From Saccharopolyspora indica (GTDB lineage Bacteria > Actinomycetota > Actinomycetes > Mycobacteriales > Pseudonocardiaceae): a stretch of DNA of 64,000 nt. Positions within the stretch are counted from its first letter, which is position 1. The number at the start of each line of letters is the position of its first letter. Of the stretch, positions 16,762 to 24,951 are shown one piece after another. The notes beneath the pieces are model-generated. The model did no database searches. It was not told the DNA's origin and saw nothing but the letters and a program-made list of their open reading frames with translations. Location: NCBI RefSeq assembly GCF_027853965.1, contig NZ_JAQGLB010000001.1:682001-746000 (forward strand). Direction: 5' to 3'. Position numbers and translations under genes: made by a program.

Positions 16762-16980
16762 ATGCCGTTCGTCGACATCAAGGTGATCGCAGGCGTGTTC
16801 AGCGCCGAGGAGCAGCGGCGGCTGGTCGAGAGCGTGTCCGAAGCGGTCATCGCCGTCGAAGGCGAAGCGCTGCGACCGGTGACGCACGTCGTGATCACCG
16901 AGACGCCCAGCGGCGGCTGGGCGATCGGAGGCCAGGCCATGACCGCCGAAGAGGTCAAGGCGAAGCGGGCCGCGGGCTGA
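16762..16980 (+). CDS. 4-oxalocrotonate tautomerase family protein
   Basis: 72 residues beginning M-P: the N-terminal Pro, exposed after Met removal, is the catalytic base of this family. PFVDIKVIAGVFSAEEQRRLVESVSEAV and THVVITETPSGGWAIGG match the two-strand/helix tautomerase subunit, which works as a homo-oligomer in the cytosol. SD GGAGGAG (16748-16754). No aromatic meta-cleavage genes are adjacent, so the substrate is unclear. Confidence 0.85.
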   Translation: MPFVDIKVIAGVFSAEEQRRLVESVSEAVIAVEGEALRPVTHVVITETPSGGWAIGGQAMTAEEVKAKRAAG

Positions 16981-17011
16981 CCACGACCGCATGATTCGGC
17001 GGGCTGGCCGT

Positions 17012-17034
17012 ACGTGACGTGATCGTTACGATAC
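17012..17034 (+). promoter_or_regulatory. Promoter-like region of the NACHT gene
   Basis: TACGAT (17027-17032) is a plausible -10 box about 12 nt before the ATG, and no ribosome binding site follows, which fits a nearly leaderless mRNA. CGTGAC...GTTACG around 17013-17030 is an imperfect inverted repeat. Confidence 0.35.
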
Positions 17035-17044
17035 GGTGACGCGC

Positions 17045-19438
17045 ATGTCTGCTCGTGGGCGATCCGACGACGACGCGAGCAACGGCTCGGCGCGCAACGA
17101 GATCACCGGCACCGTGCACGGCAACGTGGTGCAAACGCGCACGGTCAGCGGCGGAGTGCACCTCTACTGGCCGACGGGCGCAGCGTCGTGGCTGGTGGGG
17201 ACAGCGGCGGTGTGCGCGGTGGCCGTCTTCAGCGTGATCAGCGCGGCGGTCGGCGCTGAACGCTGGCCGAGCGTCGCGGTGCCGGTGCTGGCGGCGCTGG
17301 TGCTCGTCTTCTGGTTGATGCGCCGTCGTGCTCGCGCAGCGGTACAGGCGGGGGCCGCTGTTCGCACGCTGCGCGACGAGATTCGGCGCCAGTGGACGCA
17401 GGAGGTGGGTACGCGTGGCCTGCGACAGCCGAGGCCGCTGCGGCTGAAGTGGCGCCGGACTGCGCGCCCGGTCTCGGTGCCGGACGACAGCGGGGACACC
17501 CTGGTGGACGGGCAACGATCGTCGGCATGGGCTCTGGCGGAGGCATTCCGCACGAACCACCGCCGCCAACTGGTGCTGCTGGGAGCACCGGGATCGGGGA
17601 AGAGCACCCTGGCGATCCTCGGCACGCTGGCCGTCATCGAGGACTCCCGGGAAGAAGATCCGGTGCCGGTCCTGCTGTCCGTGGCCGGTTGGGACCCGAG
17701 CGAGCCGGTGGAGGACTGGATCGCGCACCGGATCGTCGCCGACTACCCGATGCTGGCACCGCAGTCGCACCTGCCTGAGCTGGTGCGCCGGTTGCTGGCG
17801 GACCGGCGGATTCTGCCCGTGCTGGACGGGCTCGACGAGATGCCGCGCCCGCTGCTGGCGCTGGCGCTGGCCGATCTGGACCGCTCCGCTGGCACCGGCT
17901 TGCGAATGCTGATCACCTGCCGCAGCGCCGAGTTCGAGGAGGCCGTGTCCGGCGGTGGCCCGCTGGCGCAGGCGGTCGTGGTGGAAGTCGAACCCGTGGC
18001 GATCGACGACGTGGTGACCTACCTCCAGGAGCGGGAGGTCACCGGAGCCGACCGCTGGTCCCCGGTGGTCGACTCCCTGCGCACCGATCCGACCGGCCCG
18101 CTGGCCCGCGCGCTGTCCACCCCGCTGATGATCAGCCTCGCCCGGCAGGTCTACCGGAGACCCGGCAGCGAACCCGGGACGCTGGCAGGCTTCAGCACGG
18201 CGGACGAGATCGAGAACCACCTGCTGGAACAGTTCCTGCCCACGGCGTACCCGAAGGACCCGGACCGAGCCCGGCGCTGGCTCGTCTTCCTCGCACACCA
18301 CCTGGAAACCCGCGTCGCGGACCCGAACTTCGAGTGGTGGCACCTCCCGCGCGCGGTTCCACGCTGGATCGTGGGATTCGTGGGCGGACTTGCGACAGCC
18401 CTTGCGCTGGTGATCCCGTTCTTGCTGGCAACAGCGTTCGTGGAATCGAGGTACGCAGACGAAACGCTGTACATCGGGTCAACCCTGAGCGTCTTGCTGG
18501 GTGCGGGTGTCGGCGTGCGGACGGCGCGCACGGCACACCCTCCGGTCCGACAGTCCCGCAACTGGGCGTGGACCATGCTGCGTGGTGTGAGCGGTGATCT
18601 TCTGGCCGCAGCCGTGGTCCTCTCGCTGATCCTCGCGGTGCGGTTGCTCGTCGACCACGTCGTGGCGTGGATTTCCGGTGACGAGCCGTCGTCCCTCTCA
18701 AGCCTTCTGGGATGGGGAGGGCCGATGGCCTTCGTCGTGGCGGGAACGGTGATCTTCTTCGTGGTCGCCAACGTCCTGGGGGTCAACCGGTCCGGGATGC
18801 CGCAGCGCAATGCGCCACGGGTGTGGACGCTGATCCCGGCACTGGTGCTCGGCACGCTCGCCGGATTGGTCTTCGTGCCCGTCGTCTACGTTGTGTTCTC
18901 CCTGTTCACAGCAGGACTCGGCGGAGATGAGATGTGGCTGGTCGCGGTCTACTGCGTGGCGCTGGCCGGGATTCCGATCGGGGTGGCACGAGGCTTGGCG
19001 GCACCGGTCCCGGACCGCTCTGCGGTTTCGTCGTTGGACGTCCTGCGGAGTGATCGCTCGACTGTGCTGACCACAGCACTGGCGTGTGGCGTCGCGCCGG
19101 CGATCGTGCTCGGCCTCCTGAACGGAGGGCTGCTTTTCACCACGAGTTTCTGGATGATCTCGCTCACGCTGGGCGTGATCGCTGTCGTGGTCTCCGTTTC
19201 GCTGGGCCCCGCGTGGCTGTCGTACTCCTTCGCCCGGATCTGGCTGGCTCTGCGGGGGCGTCTCCCGCTGCGGCTGATGGCGTTCCTCCAGGACGCCCAC
19301 GCCGCAGGCGTTCTCCGGCAGGTCGGGCCCGCCTACCAGTTCCGGCACGATCTGCTCCGCAAGCACTTCGCCCGTCAGGCCGAACCGCCGGTCACCGGTC
19401 GTGGTGGCAGGTGCAGGGGTCCTGGCAGGCGTGGTTGA
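17045..19438 (+). CDS. Membrane-associated NACHT-domain NTPase
   Basis: 797 residues from the ATG at 17045 (GTG 17036 also in frame). N-terminal SARNEITGTVHGNVVQTRTV is the short beta motif seen at the front of many actinobacterial STAND proteins. Two helices follow (about 49-70 and 77-92). The NACHT core has Walker A GAPGSGKST (about 180-188) and Walker B ILPVLDGLDEMPR (about 256-268). The second half has about eight hydrophobic helices. A STAND switch at the membrane is inferred, possibly signalling or phage defence; there is no recognisable nuclease effector. Its 3' end overlaps the convergent efflux gene by 47 nt. Confidence 0.8.
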   Translation: MSARGRSDDDASNGSARNEITGTVHGNVVQTRTVSGGVHLYWPTGAASWLVGTAAVCAVAVFSVISAAVGAERWPSVAVPVLAALVLVFWLMRRRARAAVQAGAAVRTLRDEIRRQWTQEVGTRGLRQPRPLRLKWRRTARPVSVPDDSGDTLVDGQRSSAWALAEAFRTNHRRQLVLLGAPGSGKSTLAILGTLAVIEDSREEDPVPVLLSVAGWDPSEPVEDWIAHRIVADYPMLAPQSHLPELVRRLLADRRILPVLDGLDEMPRPLLALALADLDRSAGTGLRMLITCRSAEFEEAVSGGGPLAQAVVVEVEPVAIDDVVTYLQEREVTGADRWSPVVDSLRTDPTGPLARALSTPLMISLARQVYRRPGSEPGTLAGFSTADEIENHLLEQFLPTAYPKDPDRARRWLVFLAHHLETRVADPNFEWWHLPRAVPRWIVGFVGGLATALALVIPFLLATAFVESRYADETLYIGSTLSVLLGAGVGVRTARTAHPPVRQSRNWAWTMLRGVSGDLLAAAVVLSLILAVRLLVDHVVAWISGDEPSSLSSLLGWGGPMAFVVAGTVIFFVVANVLGVNRSGMPQRNAPRVWTLIPALVLGTLAGLVFVPVVYVVFSLFTAGLGGDEMWLVAVYCVALAGIPIGVARGLAAPVPDRSAVSSLDVLRSDRSTVLTTALACGVAPAIVLGLLNGGLLFTTSFWMISLTLGVIAVVVSVSLGPAWLSYSFARIWLALRGRLPLRLMAFLQDAHAAGVLRQVGPAYQFRHDLLRKHFARQAEPPVTGRGGRCRGPGRRG

Positions 19439-20843
19439 GGCCGGGCAGCGGGTAGGTGTCCACGCGTTCCGCCCGGCCGATGGTGAGCCAGGACAGGACT
19501 CCGCCCGCCGCGCACAGCGCCGCTGAGATCAGCAGCGCCGTGACGAAGCCGGGGCCGAGCGGGGCACCGGCTTCGGTGCGGGACAGTCCGGCGACCACCG
19601 GCAGCACCGCTACCGCGAGCAACCCGGCCAGCCGGGAGACCGCGTTGTTCACGCCGGAGGCGACTCCGGCGTTGTCCTCGCTCACCGAGGCGAGCACCGC
19701 CGACGTCAGCGGCGCGACCGTGATCGACAGGCCGAGGCCGAACACCAGCACGCCCGGCAGCACTCCGGTCAGGTAGGTGCTGCCCGGCACCGCCCAGGTC
19801 AGCAGGGCGAGGCCGACCGCGCAGATGATCGGGCCGAACGTCATCGGCAGTCGCGGACCGGTGCGCTGCGCGACCGCGCCCACGCGGCTGGACAGCAGCA
19901 GCATGATGATGGTGATCGGCAGCGTCGCGATGCCCGCGGCGAGCGCGCTGTAGCCCATGGACTGCTGCAACTGCAGCGACAGCAGGAACAACGCGCCGCT
20001 CAGCGCCGCGTACACGGTCAGCGTGGTGAGGTTGGCGCCGGTGAACTGCGCTGAGCGGAACAGCGACAGCGGCAGCAGCGGACTCGGGTGGCGCAGCTCG
20101 ATCAGCGGGAAGGCCACCAGGCCCGCCGCCCCGGCCACGGCCGCCGAGGTGGTCAGCGGCGTCCAGCCCGCCGCGGGGATCTCGATCAGCGCGAACACCG
20201 CCCCGGCCAGCCCGATGGTCACCGCGATCGCGCCGAAGACGTCCAGCCGTCCCGCCGCCTGCGGGTTCCGGGTCTCCGGGACGTGCCGCAGCGCCAGCAG
20301 CGCGGCGGCCGCGATCGGCACGTTGATGAAGAACACCCAGCGCCAGGAGGCGGCGTCCACCAGCCACCCGCCGACGAACGGACCGATCGCCGAGGAAACG
20401 CCGGTCAGCCCCGCCCACCGGCCCACCGCCTCGCCGCGATCCTCCTGCCGGATGGTCGAGTTGATCAGCGCCAGGCTGCCCGGCACCAGCAGTGCTCCGC
20501 CCACGCCTTGCAGCAACCGCGCCACGACGAGCGCCTCGCCGGTCGGCGCGAACCCGCACCCCAGCGACGCGATGGTGAACAGCACCAGACCGACCACGTA
20601 GACCCGCCGGCGGCCGTAGCGGTCACCGAGCGCCCCGCCGAGCAGCAGCAGCGCGCTGAGGGTGAGCAAGTAGGAGTCGAGAACCCACTGCAGCACGCTG
20701 AGCTCGCCGCCCACCGCCCGACCGATCGCGGGCAACGCGACGTTGACGACCGAACCGTCCAGGAACGCCACCCCGGAGCCCAGGATGGTGGCGACGAGGA
20801 TCCAGCGACCCGATCGCGAGCGCAGCGGCGCAGCAGTGCTCAT
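19392..20843 (-). CDS. DHA2-type MFS efflux transporter (EmrB/QacA-like)
   Basis: 483 residues from ATG 20843, with about 14 hydrophobic helices. Signature motifs are FLDGSVVNVALPAIG in helix 1, GGALGDRYGRRRV (motif A) and VARLLQGVGGALLVPGSLALI (motif C region). It should export drugs or metabolites by proton exchange in the plasma membrane. The tail is Cys/His-rich (CQDPCTCHH), unusual for the family. It follows the P450 gene by 77 bp in the IclR-linked operon, so export of the P450 product or substrate is a reasonable guess. Confidence 0.88.
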   Translation of the reverse strand: MSTAAPLRSRSGRWILVATILGSGVAFLDGSVVNVALPAIGRAVGGELSVLQWVLDSYLLTLSALLLLGGALGDRYGRRRVYVVGLVLFTIASLGCGFAPTGEALVVARLLQGVGGALLVPGSLALINSTIRQEDRGEAVGRWAGLTGVSSAIGPFVGGWLVDAASWRWVFFINVPIAAAALLALRHVPETRNPQAAGRLDVFGAIAVTIGLAGAVFALIEIPAAGWTPLTTSAAVAGAAGLVAFPLIELRHPSPLLPLSLFRSAQFTGANLTTLTVYAALSGALFLLSLQLQQSMGYSALAAGIATLPITIIMLLLSSRVGAVAQRTGPRLPMTFGPIICAVGLALLTWAVPGSTYLTGVLPGVLVFGLGLSITVAPLTSAVLASVSEDNAGVASGVNNAVSRLAGLLAVAVLPVVAGLSRTEAGAPLGPGFVTALLISAALCAAGGVLSWLTIGRAERVDTYPLPGLNHACQDPCTCHHDR

Positions 20844-20920
20844 ATCGCCCGACGATAGGCCTTGGAGCCTGTTGATGGCTGGTCGGCGGACCATGCCGGA
20901 CGGGCTTTTCTCGCGGCAGT

Positions 20921-22183
20921 TCAGCGCGGAGCGGGCGTGCAGGACAGCGGCAGGTGCTTGATGCCGTTGATGAAGTTCGACACCAGGTGCTGCACCGGCC
21001 CGGTCACCTGGAGATCGCGCAGCCGCCACAGCGCCTCGCGGTAGAAGGCGCGCAGTTGCAGCCGGGCGAAGTGCGCGCCCAGGCAGACGTGCGGGCCATC
21101 GCCGAAGGCCACGTGGGCGTTGGGGGAGCGGCGGATGTCGAAGCGGTGCGGTTCGCCGAACCGCTCGTCGTCGAAGTGCGCCGAGCAGTGGAACACCACG
21201 ACCTTGTCGCCGGAGCGGATCCGCTGCCCGCCCAGCACGGCGTCGGCCGTGGCGGTGCGGCGGAAGCTGAGCACCGGCGGGTGGAAGCGCAGCGTCTCCT
21301 CCACCGCGGAGTCGAGCAACTCCGGCTCCGCCAGCAGCAGCCGGTGCTGGTCGGGGTGCCGGGCGAAGGCGAGCACGCCGCCCGGCAGGGCGCTGCGCAC
21401 GGTGTCGTTGCCCGCCACCGAGAGCAGGAAGAAGAACATCTCCAGCTCGGCGTCGGCCAGCCCGCGCCCGTCCAGTTCGGCGTGGGCCAGCGCGGTCATC
21501 ACGTCGTCGGCCGGGTTGCGGCGCTTGAACGCGGCGAGGTCCTGGGCGAAGGCGAACATGTCCGCGAGCATCGCCGGGGAGCGGGGGTTCACCGGCTTGC
21601 CGTCGGCGTCCAGCACGACCTCGGAGTGCTCCGGGTCCTGGTAGCCGATGACCCGGTTGGTCCACGCCAGCAGCATCCCGCGATCGGCTTCCGGCACGCC
21701 GAGCAGGTCGGCGAGGTTGCGCAGCGGGTAGTCGTCGGTCACCTCGGCGGGCAGGTCGCAGCCACCGCGCTCGGCCACCTCGTCGACCAGCAGCCGCGCC
21801 CGCTCCGCCACCGCCTCGCGGAACCGGTCGATGCGCCGCGGCGTGAACGCCCGGCTGACCAGCCGCCGCAGCCTGCCGTGCTCGGGCGGGTCGAGGTTGA
21901 GCATCATGCGCCGGATGAACGGCAGGTCCGCCGGATCCGGGTCGCGGATCTGGGTGGCGCCCAGCCAGGACGAGAAGACCTCGGCGGCCTTCAGCACCGC
22001 GACCACGTCGGTGTAGCGGGTCACCGCCCAGAAACCGGGGCCGCCGGGCCAGGCGCCGACCTCGCGCTCCTGCTGCCAGCTCACCGGGGCGTGCTCGCGG
22101 AGCCAGGCGAAGTCCTCGTGCGGCACGCCCGTGGCGTACCTGCGCGGGTCGAACACGTCCGGGACTTGGGTGGGCGCTGCCAT
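20921..22183 (-). CDS. Cytochrome P450
   Basis: 420 residues from ATG 22183, with AAGGAG upstream; a longer frame exists to 22246. It has I-helix AGNDTVR, the ExxR motif EETLR, the PERF-like region DERFGEPHRFDIRR and the haem loop FGDGPHVCLGAHFA with the Cys ligand. Length and soluble N terminus fit bacterial class I P450s. It resembles CYP families acting on steroids or terpenoids, but the substrate cannot be read. No ferredoxin gene is adjacent. It is 52 bp after the U32-like gene and before an efflux gene. Confidence 0.9.
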   Translation of the reverse strand: MAAPTQVPDVFDPRRYATGVPHEDFAWLREHAPVSWQQEREVGAWPGGPGFWAVTRYTDVVAVLKAAEVFSSWLGATQIRDPDPADLPFIRRMMLNLDPPEHGRLRRLVSRAFTPRRIDRFREAVAERARLLVDEVAERGGCDLPAEVTDDYPLRNLADLLGVPEADRGMLLAWTNRVIGYQDPEHSEVVLDADGKPVNPRSPAMLADMFAFAQDLAAFKRRNPADDVMTALAHAELDGRGLADAELEMFFFLLSVAGNDTVRSALPGGVLAFARHPDQHRLLLAEPELLDSAVEETLRFHPPVLSFRRTATADAVLGGQRIRSGDKVVVFHCSAHFDDERFGEPHRFDIRRSPNAHVAFGDGPHVCLGAHFARLQLRAFYREALWRLRDLQVTGPVQHLVSNFINGIKHLPLSCTPAPR

Positions 22184-22235
22184 CGCGACTCCTTCGCCGG
22201 GTCCAGGCACACTCTGGCCGCCGGGGCGAGCGGCG

Positions 22236-23186
22236 TCAACGCCCAAGATCGTCCACAGTGGAGTCCGGTCGCGGTACGGCGAGGCCGTCGGCGGCCAGCT
22301 GCGACGCCTCGGCCGCTGGAGCGTAGCGGTGCAGCAGGTCCAGCCCGATCCGCGCGCGGCGCACCCGCTCCCGTCCCAGCGCCACCGCGGTGGGCGTCAG
22401 GTGGCTGCCGCTGGGGTAGATGTTCGGGGCGTTGCGCAGGCCGAACTTGACGTGCACCGGCGCCGCGACGCGCACGATCTCGGCGATCTCGAAGTGCCGG
22501 ACGAAACCGCCCAGGTCGTCGGGCGCTTCCACGTAGACGTCCAGCGGGAGCTCGGTGGCGGCGCGGATGGCGGCCAGCTGCCCGATGCTCAGGTCGGTGG
22601 GCACGTTGTAGGTGTCGGCGCCCAGGTCCTCGGCGATGCGCACCGCCGCCGGGTTCGCCAGCCCCATCTGGACGCTGATCTTGAACTGCAGGTCCGGCGG
22701 TAGATCTCCGGCCGCACGCATGGCCGATGCGGTCTTGAGCACGCCGAGGTCGGTGATCAGGACGCTGCGGATGCCGGCCTCCGCGGTCCGCTTGATGTCC
22801 TCCAGCACGTGCACGAGCTGTTCGGTGCCGCGCGCTTGCGCCGCCACCGGCCCGCCGCCCGCGGCGGTGGCCATCGGGCTGGTGTCCCAGCCGGCGACCG
22901 GCCGGGCGAACAGGCTCAGCTCGACCGAGCGCGCCGCGGCGGTGCGCGCCATCTCGCGCAGCTCCGCATCGGTGAGCAGCATCCCGCCGCTGCCCTGCGA
23001 GATCCGGTGCACCACGACCTGGCGGGCGTCGGCCTCGGCGAGCACGGCGTCGAGCACCTCGGGTCCTTCCGTGCTCGGGATCTCCACCCGGTACTGAGCG
23101 CCGTCCGGGAACCTCTTGGTGCTGGTGACCGGGGCGTCCTCCCGGGGAAGGCCTTGGGAGCGGAGGAAGTCCCGGGTCTGGCGCAT
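22236..23186 (-). CDS. U32-peptidase-like TIM-barrel protein, cysteine-free
   Basis: 316 residues from ATG 23186 with a GGAG ribosome site 8 nt upstream. It shows U32-like barrel features: DIKRTAEAGIRSVLITDLGVL, FKISVQMGLANPAAVRIAEDLGADTYNVPTDLSIGQLAAI and LPLDVYVEAPDD. It contains no cysteine at all, so it cannot hold the Fe-S cluster of UbiU/UbiV-type relatives. Function unknown. It is first in the operon with the P450 and efflux genes and divergent from iclR, whose product probably controls it. Confidence 0.65.
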   Translation of the reverse strand: MRQTRDFLRSQGLPREDAPVTSTKRFPDGAQYRVEIPSTEGPEVLDAVLAEADARQVVVHRISQGSGGMLLTDAELREMARTAAARSVELSLFARPVAGWDTSPMATAAGGGPVAAQARGTEQLVHVLEDIKRTAEAGIRSVLITDLGVLKTASAMRAAGDLPPDLQFKISVQMGLANPAAVRIAEDLGADTYNVPTDLSIGQLAAIRAATELPLDVYVEAPDDLGGFVRHFEIAEIVRVAAPVHVKFGLRNAPNIYPSGSHLTPTAVALGRERVRRARIGLDLLHRYAPAAEASQLAADGLAVPRPDSTVDDLGR

Positions 23187-23197
23187 TGAACCACTCC

Positions 23198-23304
23198 GTT
23201 CGAGATACCAAACGACGTTCGGAAAATCGTATGCAGCGCGGAATGGGGCGGTCAAGCGGAAGCTCCAGTTCGCGGCCGGTATCGGATACGATGTTCGAAA
23301 TACC
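23198..23304. promoter_or_regulatory. IclR divergent operator region
   Basis: GTTCGAGATACC (23198-23209) and GTTCGAAATACC (23293-23304) are direct repeats 95 bp apart, one near each divergent gene. Next to the first is the imperfect palindrome CCAAACG-A-CGTTCGG (23208-23222). These are the best candidates for binding by the adjacent IclR protein. Confidence 0.5.
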
Positions 23305-23345
23305 GGTCACGGCCGCACGCGGTCGGCGGGGGAGGAGCACCAGCG

Positions 23346-24119
23346 GTGGCACGAGCGGTACCAGCGGTGGAGCGAGCGTTCGACGTCCTGGAGCTGTTCC
23401 TGGACACCGACGAGCTCAGCGCACCGGAGATCACCGCGAAGCTCGGCCTGCCGCGCACCACGGTGCACGAGCTGATCGGCACCCTCGGCGAACGCGGCTA
23501 CCTGATGCCCGCCGGTCGCGGCAGCAACAGGTTCCGGCTCGGCGTGCGCGGGTTCCAGCTGGGTTCGGCCTACGCCGAGCGCCTCGACCTGGCCCGGGAA
23601 GGCCAGCTGGTCGCCGAGGAGATCGCCGAGCGCTGCCAGGAAACGGTGCACGTCGGCGTCCGGGAGGGCACCGAGGTGCTCTACGTGGCCAAGGTCGACA
23701 GCAGCCACCCGGTCCGCATGGTCTCCGCGGTGGGGCGCAGGTTGCCGGCGCACTGCACCGCGGTCGGCAAGGCCCTGCTGGCCGCACTGCCGCGCGCCGA
23801 GGTCGACGAGCTGTACGGCAACCGCAAGCTCAAGGCGATGACCGAGCACAGCATCGCCACCCGCAAGGAGCTGCGCGCCGAACTGGACCAGGTCCTCGAG
23901 GCCGGGGTGGCGCGGGAGCACTGCGAATCCAACGAAGCGGTGGCGTGCGTGGCCGCTCCGGTGCGCGACCACACCGGCGACGTCGTGGCCGCGATCAGCA
24001 TCGCGGTGCCGATCCTGCGCTGGAACGAGGAGACCGAAGCGGCCCTGCGCGACCTGATCGCGGAGGGAGCGCGCACCCTCTCCGAACGCCTCGGCCACGT
24101 GATCAGTGGCGGACGATGA
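23346..24119 (+). CDS. IclR family transcriptional regulator
   Basis: 257 residues from GTG 23346, with GGAGGAG upstream (23331-23337). N-terminal winged HTH PAVERAFDVLELF ... LSAPEITAKLGLPRTTVHELIGTL is followed by the effector domain with RMVSAVGRRLPAHCTAVGKALLAALP, where IclR proteins bind small organic acids. It is divergent from the U32/P450/efflux operon with matching repeats between them, so it probably controls that operon and itself. It overlaps the convergent USP gene by 17 nt. Confidence 0.9.
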   Translation: MARAVPAVERAFDVLELFLDTDELSAPEITAKLGLPRTTVHELIGTLGERGYLMPAGRGSNRFRLGVRGFQLGSAYAERLDLAREGQLVAEEIAERCQETVHVGVREGTEVLYVAKVDSSHPVRMVSAVGRRLPAHCTAVGKALLAALPRAEVDELYGNRKLKAMTEHSIATRKELRAELDQVLEAGVAREHCESNEAVACVAAPVRDHTGDVVAAISIAVPILRWNEETEAALRDLIAEGARTLSERLGHVISGGR

Positions 24120-24528
24120 CCACCGGGCACTTGGCGTGCACGGCGCAGCGCTGGCTCACCGAACCGAGCAGCGCGCCGTAGAAGCTGCCGTGGCCCCGGC
24201 TGCCGACCACCAGCAGCTCGGCCCCCTCTGAAGCGTCCAGCAGCGCTTGTGCGGCGTGCGCGTGGGTGAGCTCGCGCTCGATCGGCACCGACGGCAGGTC
24301 CTCGCCCTGCACCTGGTCGACGGCGTCGTCCAGGGCCTTGCGAGCGGCGTCCTCGAAGTCGTCAGGTGGCATCGGGCCGCCTTCCCAGCTGTAGAACGCC
24401 GGGAACTCCCAAGCCCCGACCGCGTGCACAGTGGCGTCCAGCAGCGCTGCCTGCCTCACCGCCCACCGCAACGCGCACTTCGACGGGTCCGACCCGTCCA
24501 CACCGACGACGACCTTGCGTTCGCTCAT
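24103..24528 (-). CDS. Universal stress protein
   Basis: 141 residues from ATG 24528 with GGAGGG upstream. It has the start VVVGVDGSDPSKCALRWAVRQA and the ATP-binding signature GSRGHGSFYGALLGSVSQRCAVHAKCPVVIVR (G-2x-G-9x-G-S). Single UspA domain; binds ATP and acts in stress or dormancy responses in the cytosol. Two 10-bp palindromes 20 bp apart lie upstream. Confidence 0.9.
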   Translation of the reverse strand: MSERKVVVGVDGSDPSKCALRWAVRQAALLDATVHAVGAWEFPAFYSWEGGPMPPDDFEDAARKALDDAVDQVQGEDLPSVPIERELTHAHAAQALLDASEGAELLVVGSRGHGSFYGALLGSVSQRCAVHAKCPVVIVRH

Positions 24529-24951
24529 GGCACCCTCCGGGCCTGCTCGAACAGCGTTGCGGTTCCCATGGAAGTACGAACCGGCGGTTCCGTCCAGTCC
24601 GGGATCGGTGCGCACCGACTACACCCGGTGCGCACCGCGGCGGTCGCGGCGCACCTGCGCGTCGTGTCGATCTACCCACGTCCGGTCGACCACGAAGGTG
24701 TTGTGTTCTGGGCGAACCGGCGCGGAATCCGGGATCCGCAGGACGGGAAGTGCAGGCCTTACCCGGGTGGGTGCTTGTGACTCAACGTAGTGCGCGATAC
24801 ACCTGAGATCGCTGTGGCGAAATCTGGGAACGCCGTGGCGAGCAACCGTGACGCAACCCAGCCACAGGAAACCGCGAAACGCGAGATCGATCCCGGGCAA
24901 GACCATCACTGAAGATCGCGGAGCGGCGGACAAGGGAGAGGCGGACTGCTC
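24529..24951. other. Intergenic region between usp and the subtilisin gene
   Basis: 423 bp with no convincing gene. It holds two GGTGCGCACC palindromes (24607-24616 and 24627-24636), each self-complementary and exactly 20 bp apart, which look like a two-site operator for the minus-strand stress gene. The last 110 bp before 24952 are less GC-rich and probably contain the subtilisin promoter; CAAGGGAGAGG at 24931-24941 is its ribosome site. Confidence 0.5.

Noticed and set aside
17045-19438. NACHT gene as part of a recognised Avs or multi-gene defence system
   Set aside because: No effector, nuclease or sensor-repeat domain, and the neighbours are a tautomerase and an efflux pump.
22236-23186. 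UbiU/UbiV-like hydroxylase factor
   Set aside because: There are no cysteines to hold the required 4Fe-4S cluster and no ubiquinone genes nearby.
19392-24119. Secondary-metabolite gene cluster
   Set aside because: Only one P450 and one exporter; no synthase, NRPS, PKS or terpene cyclase is present.
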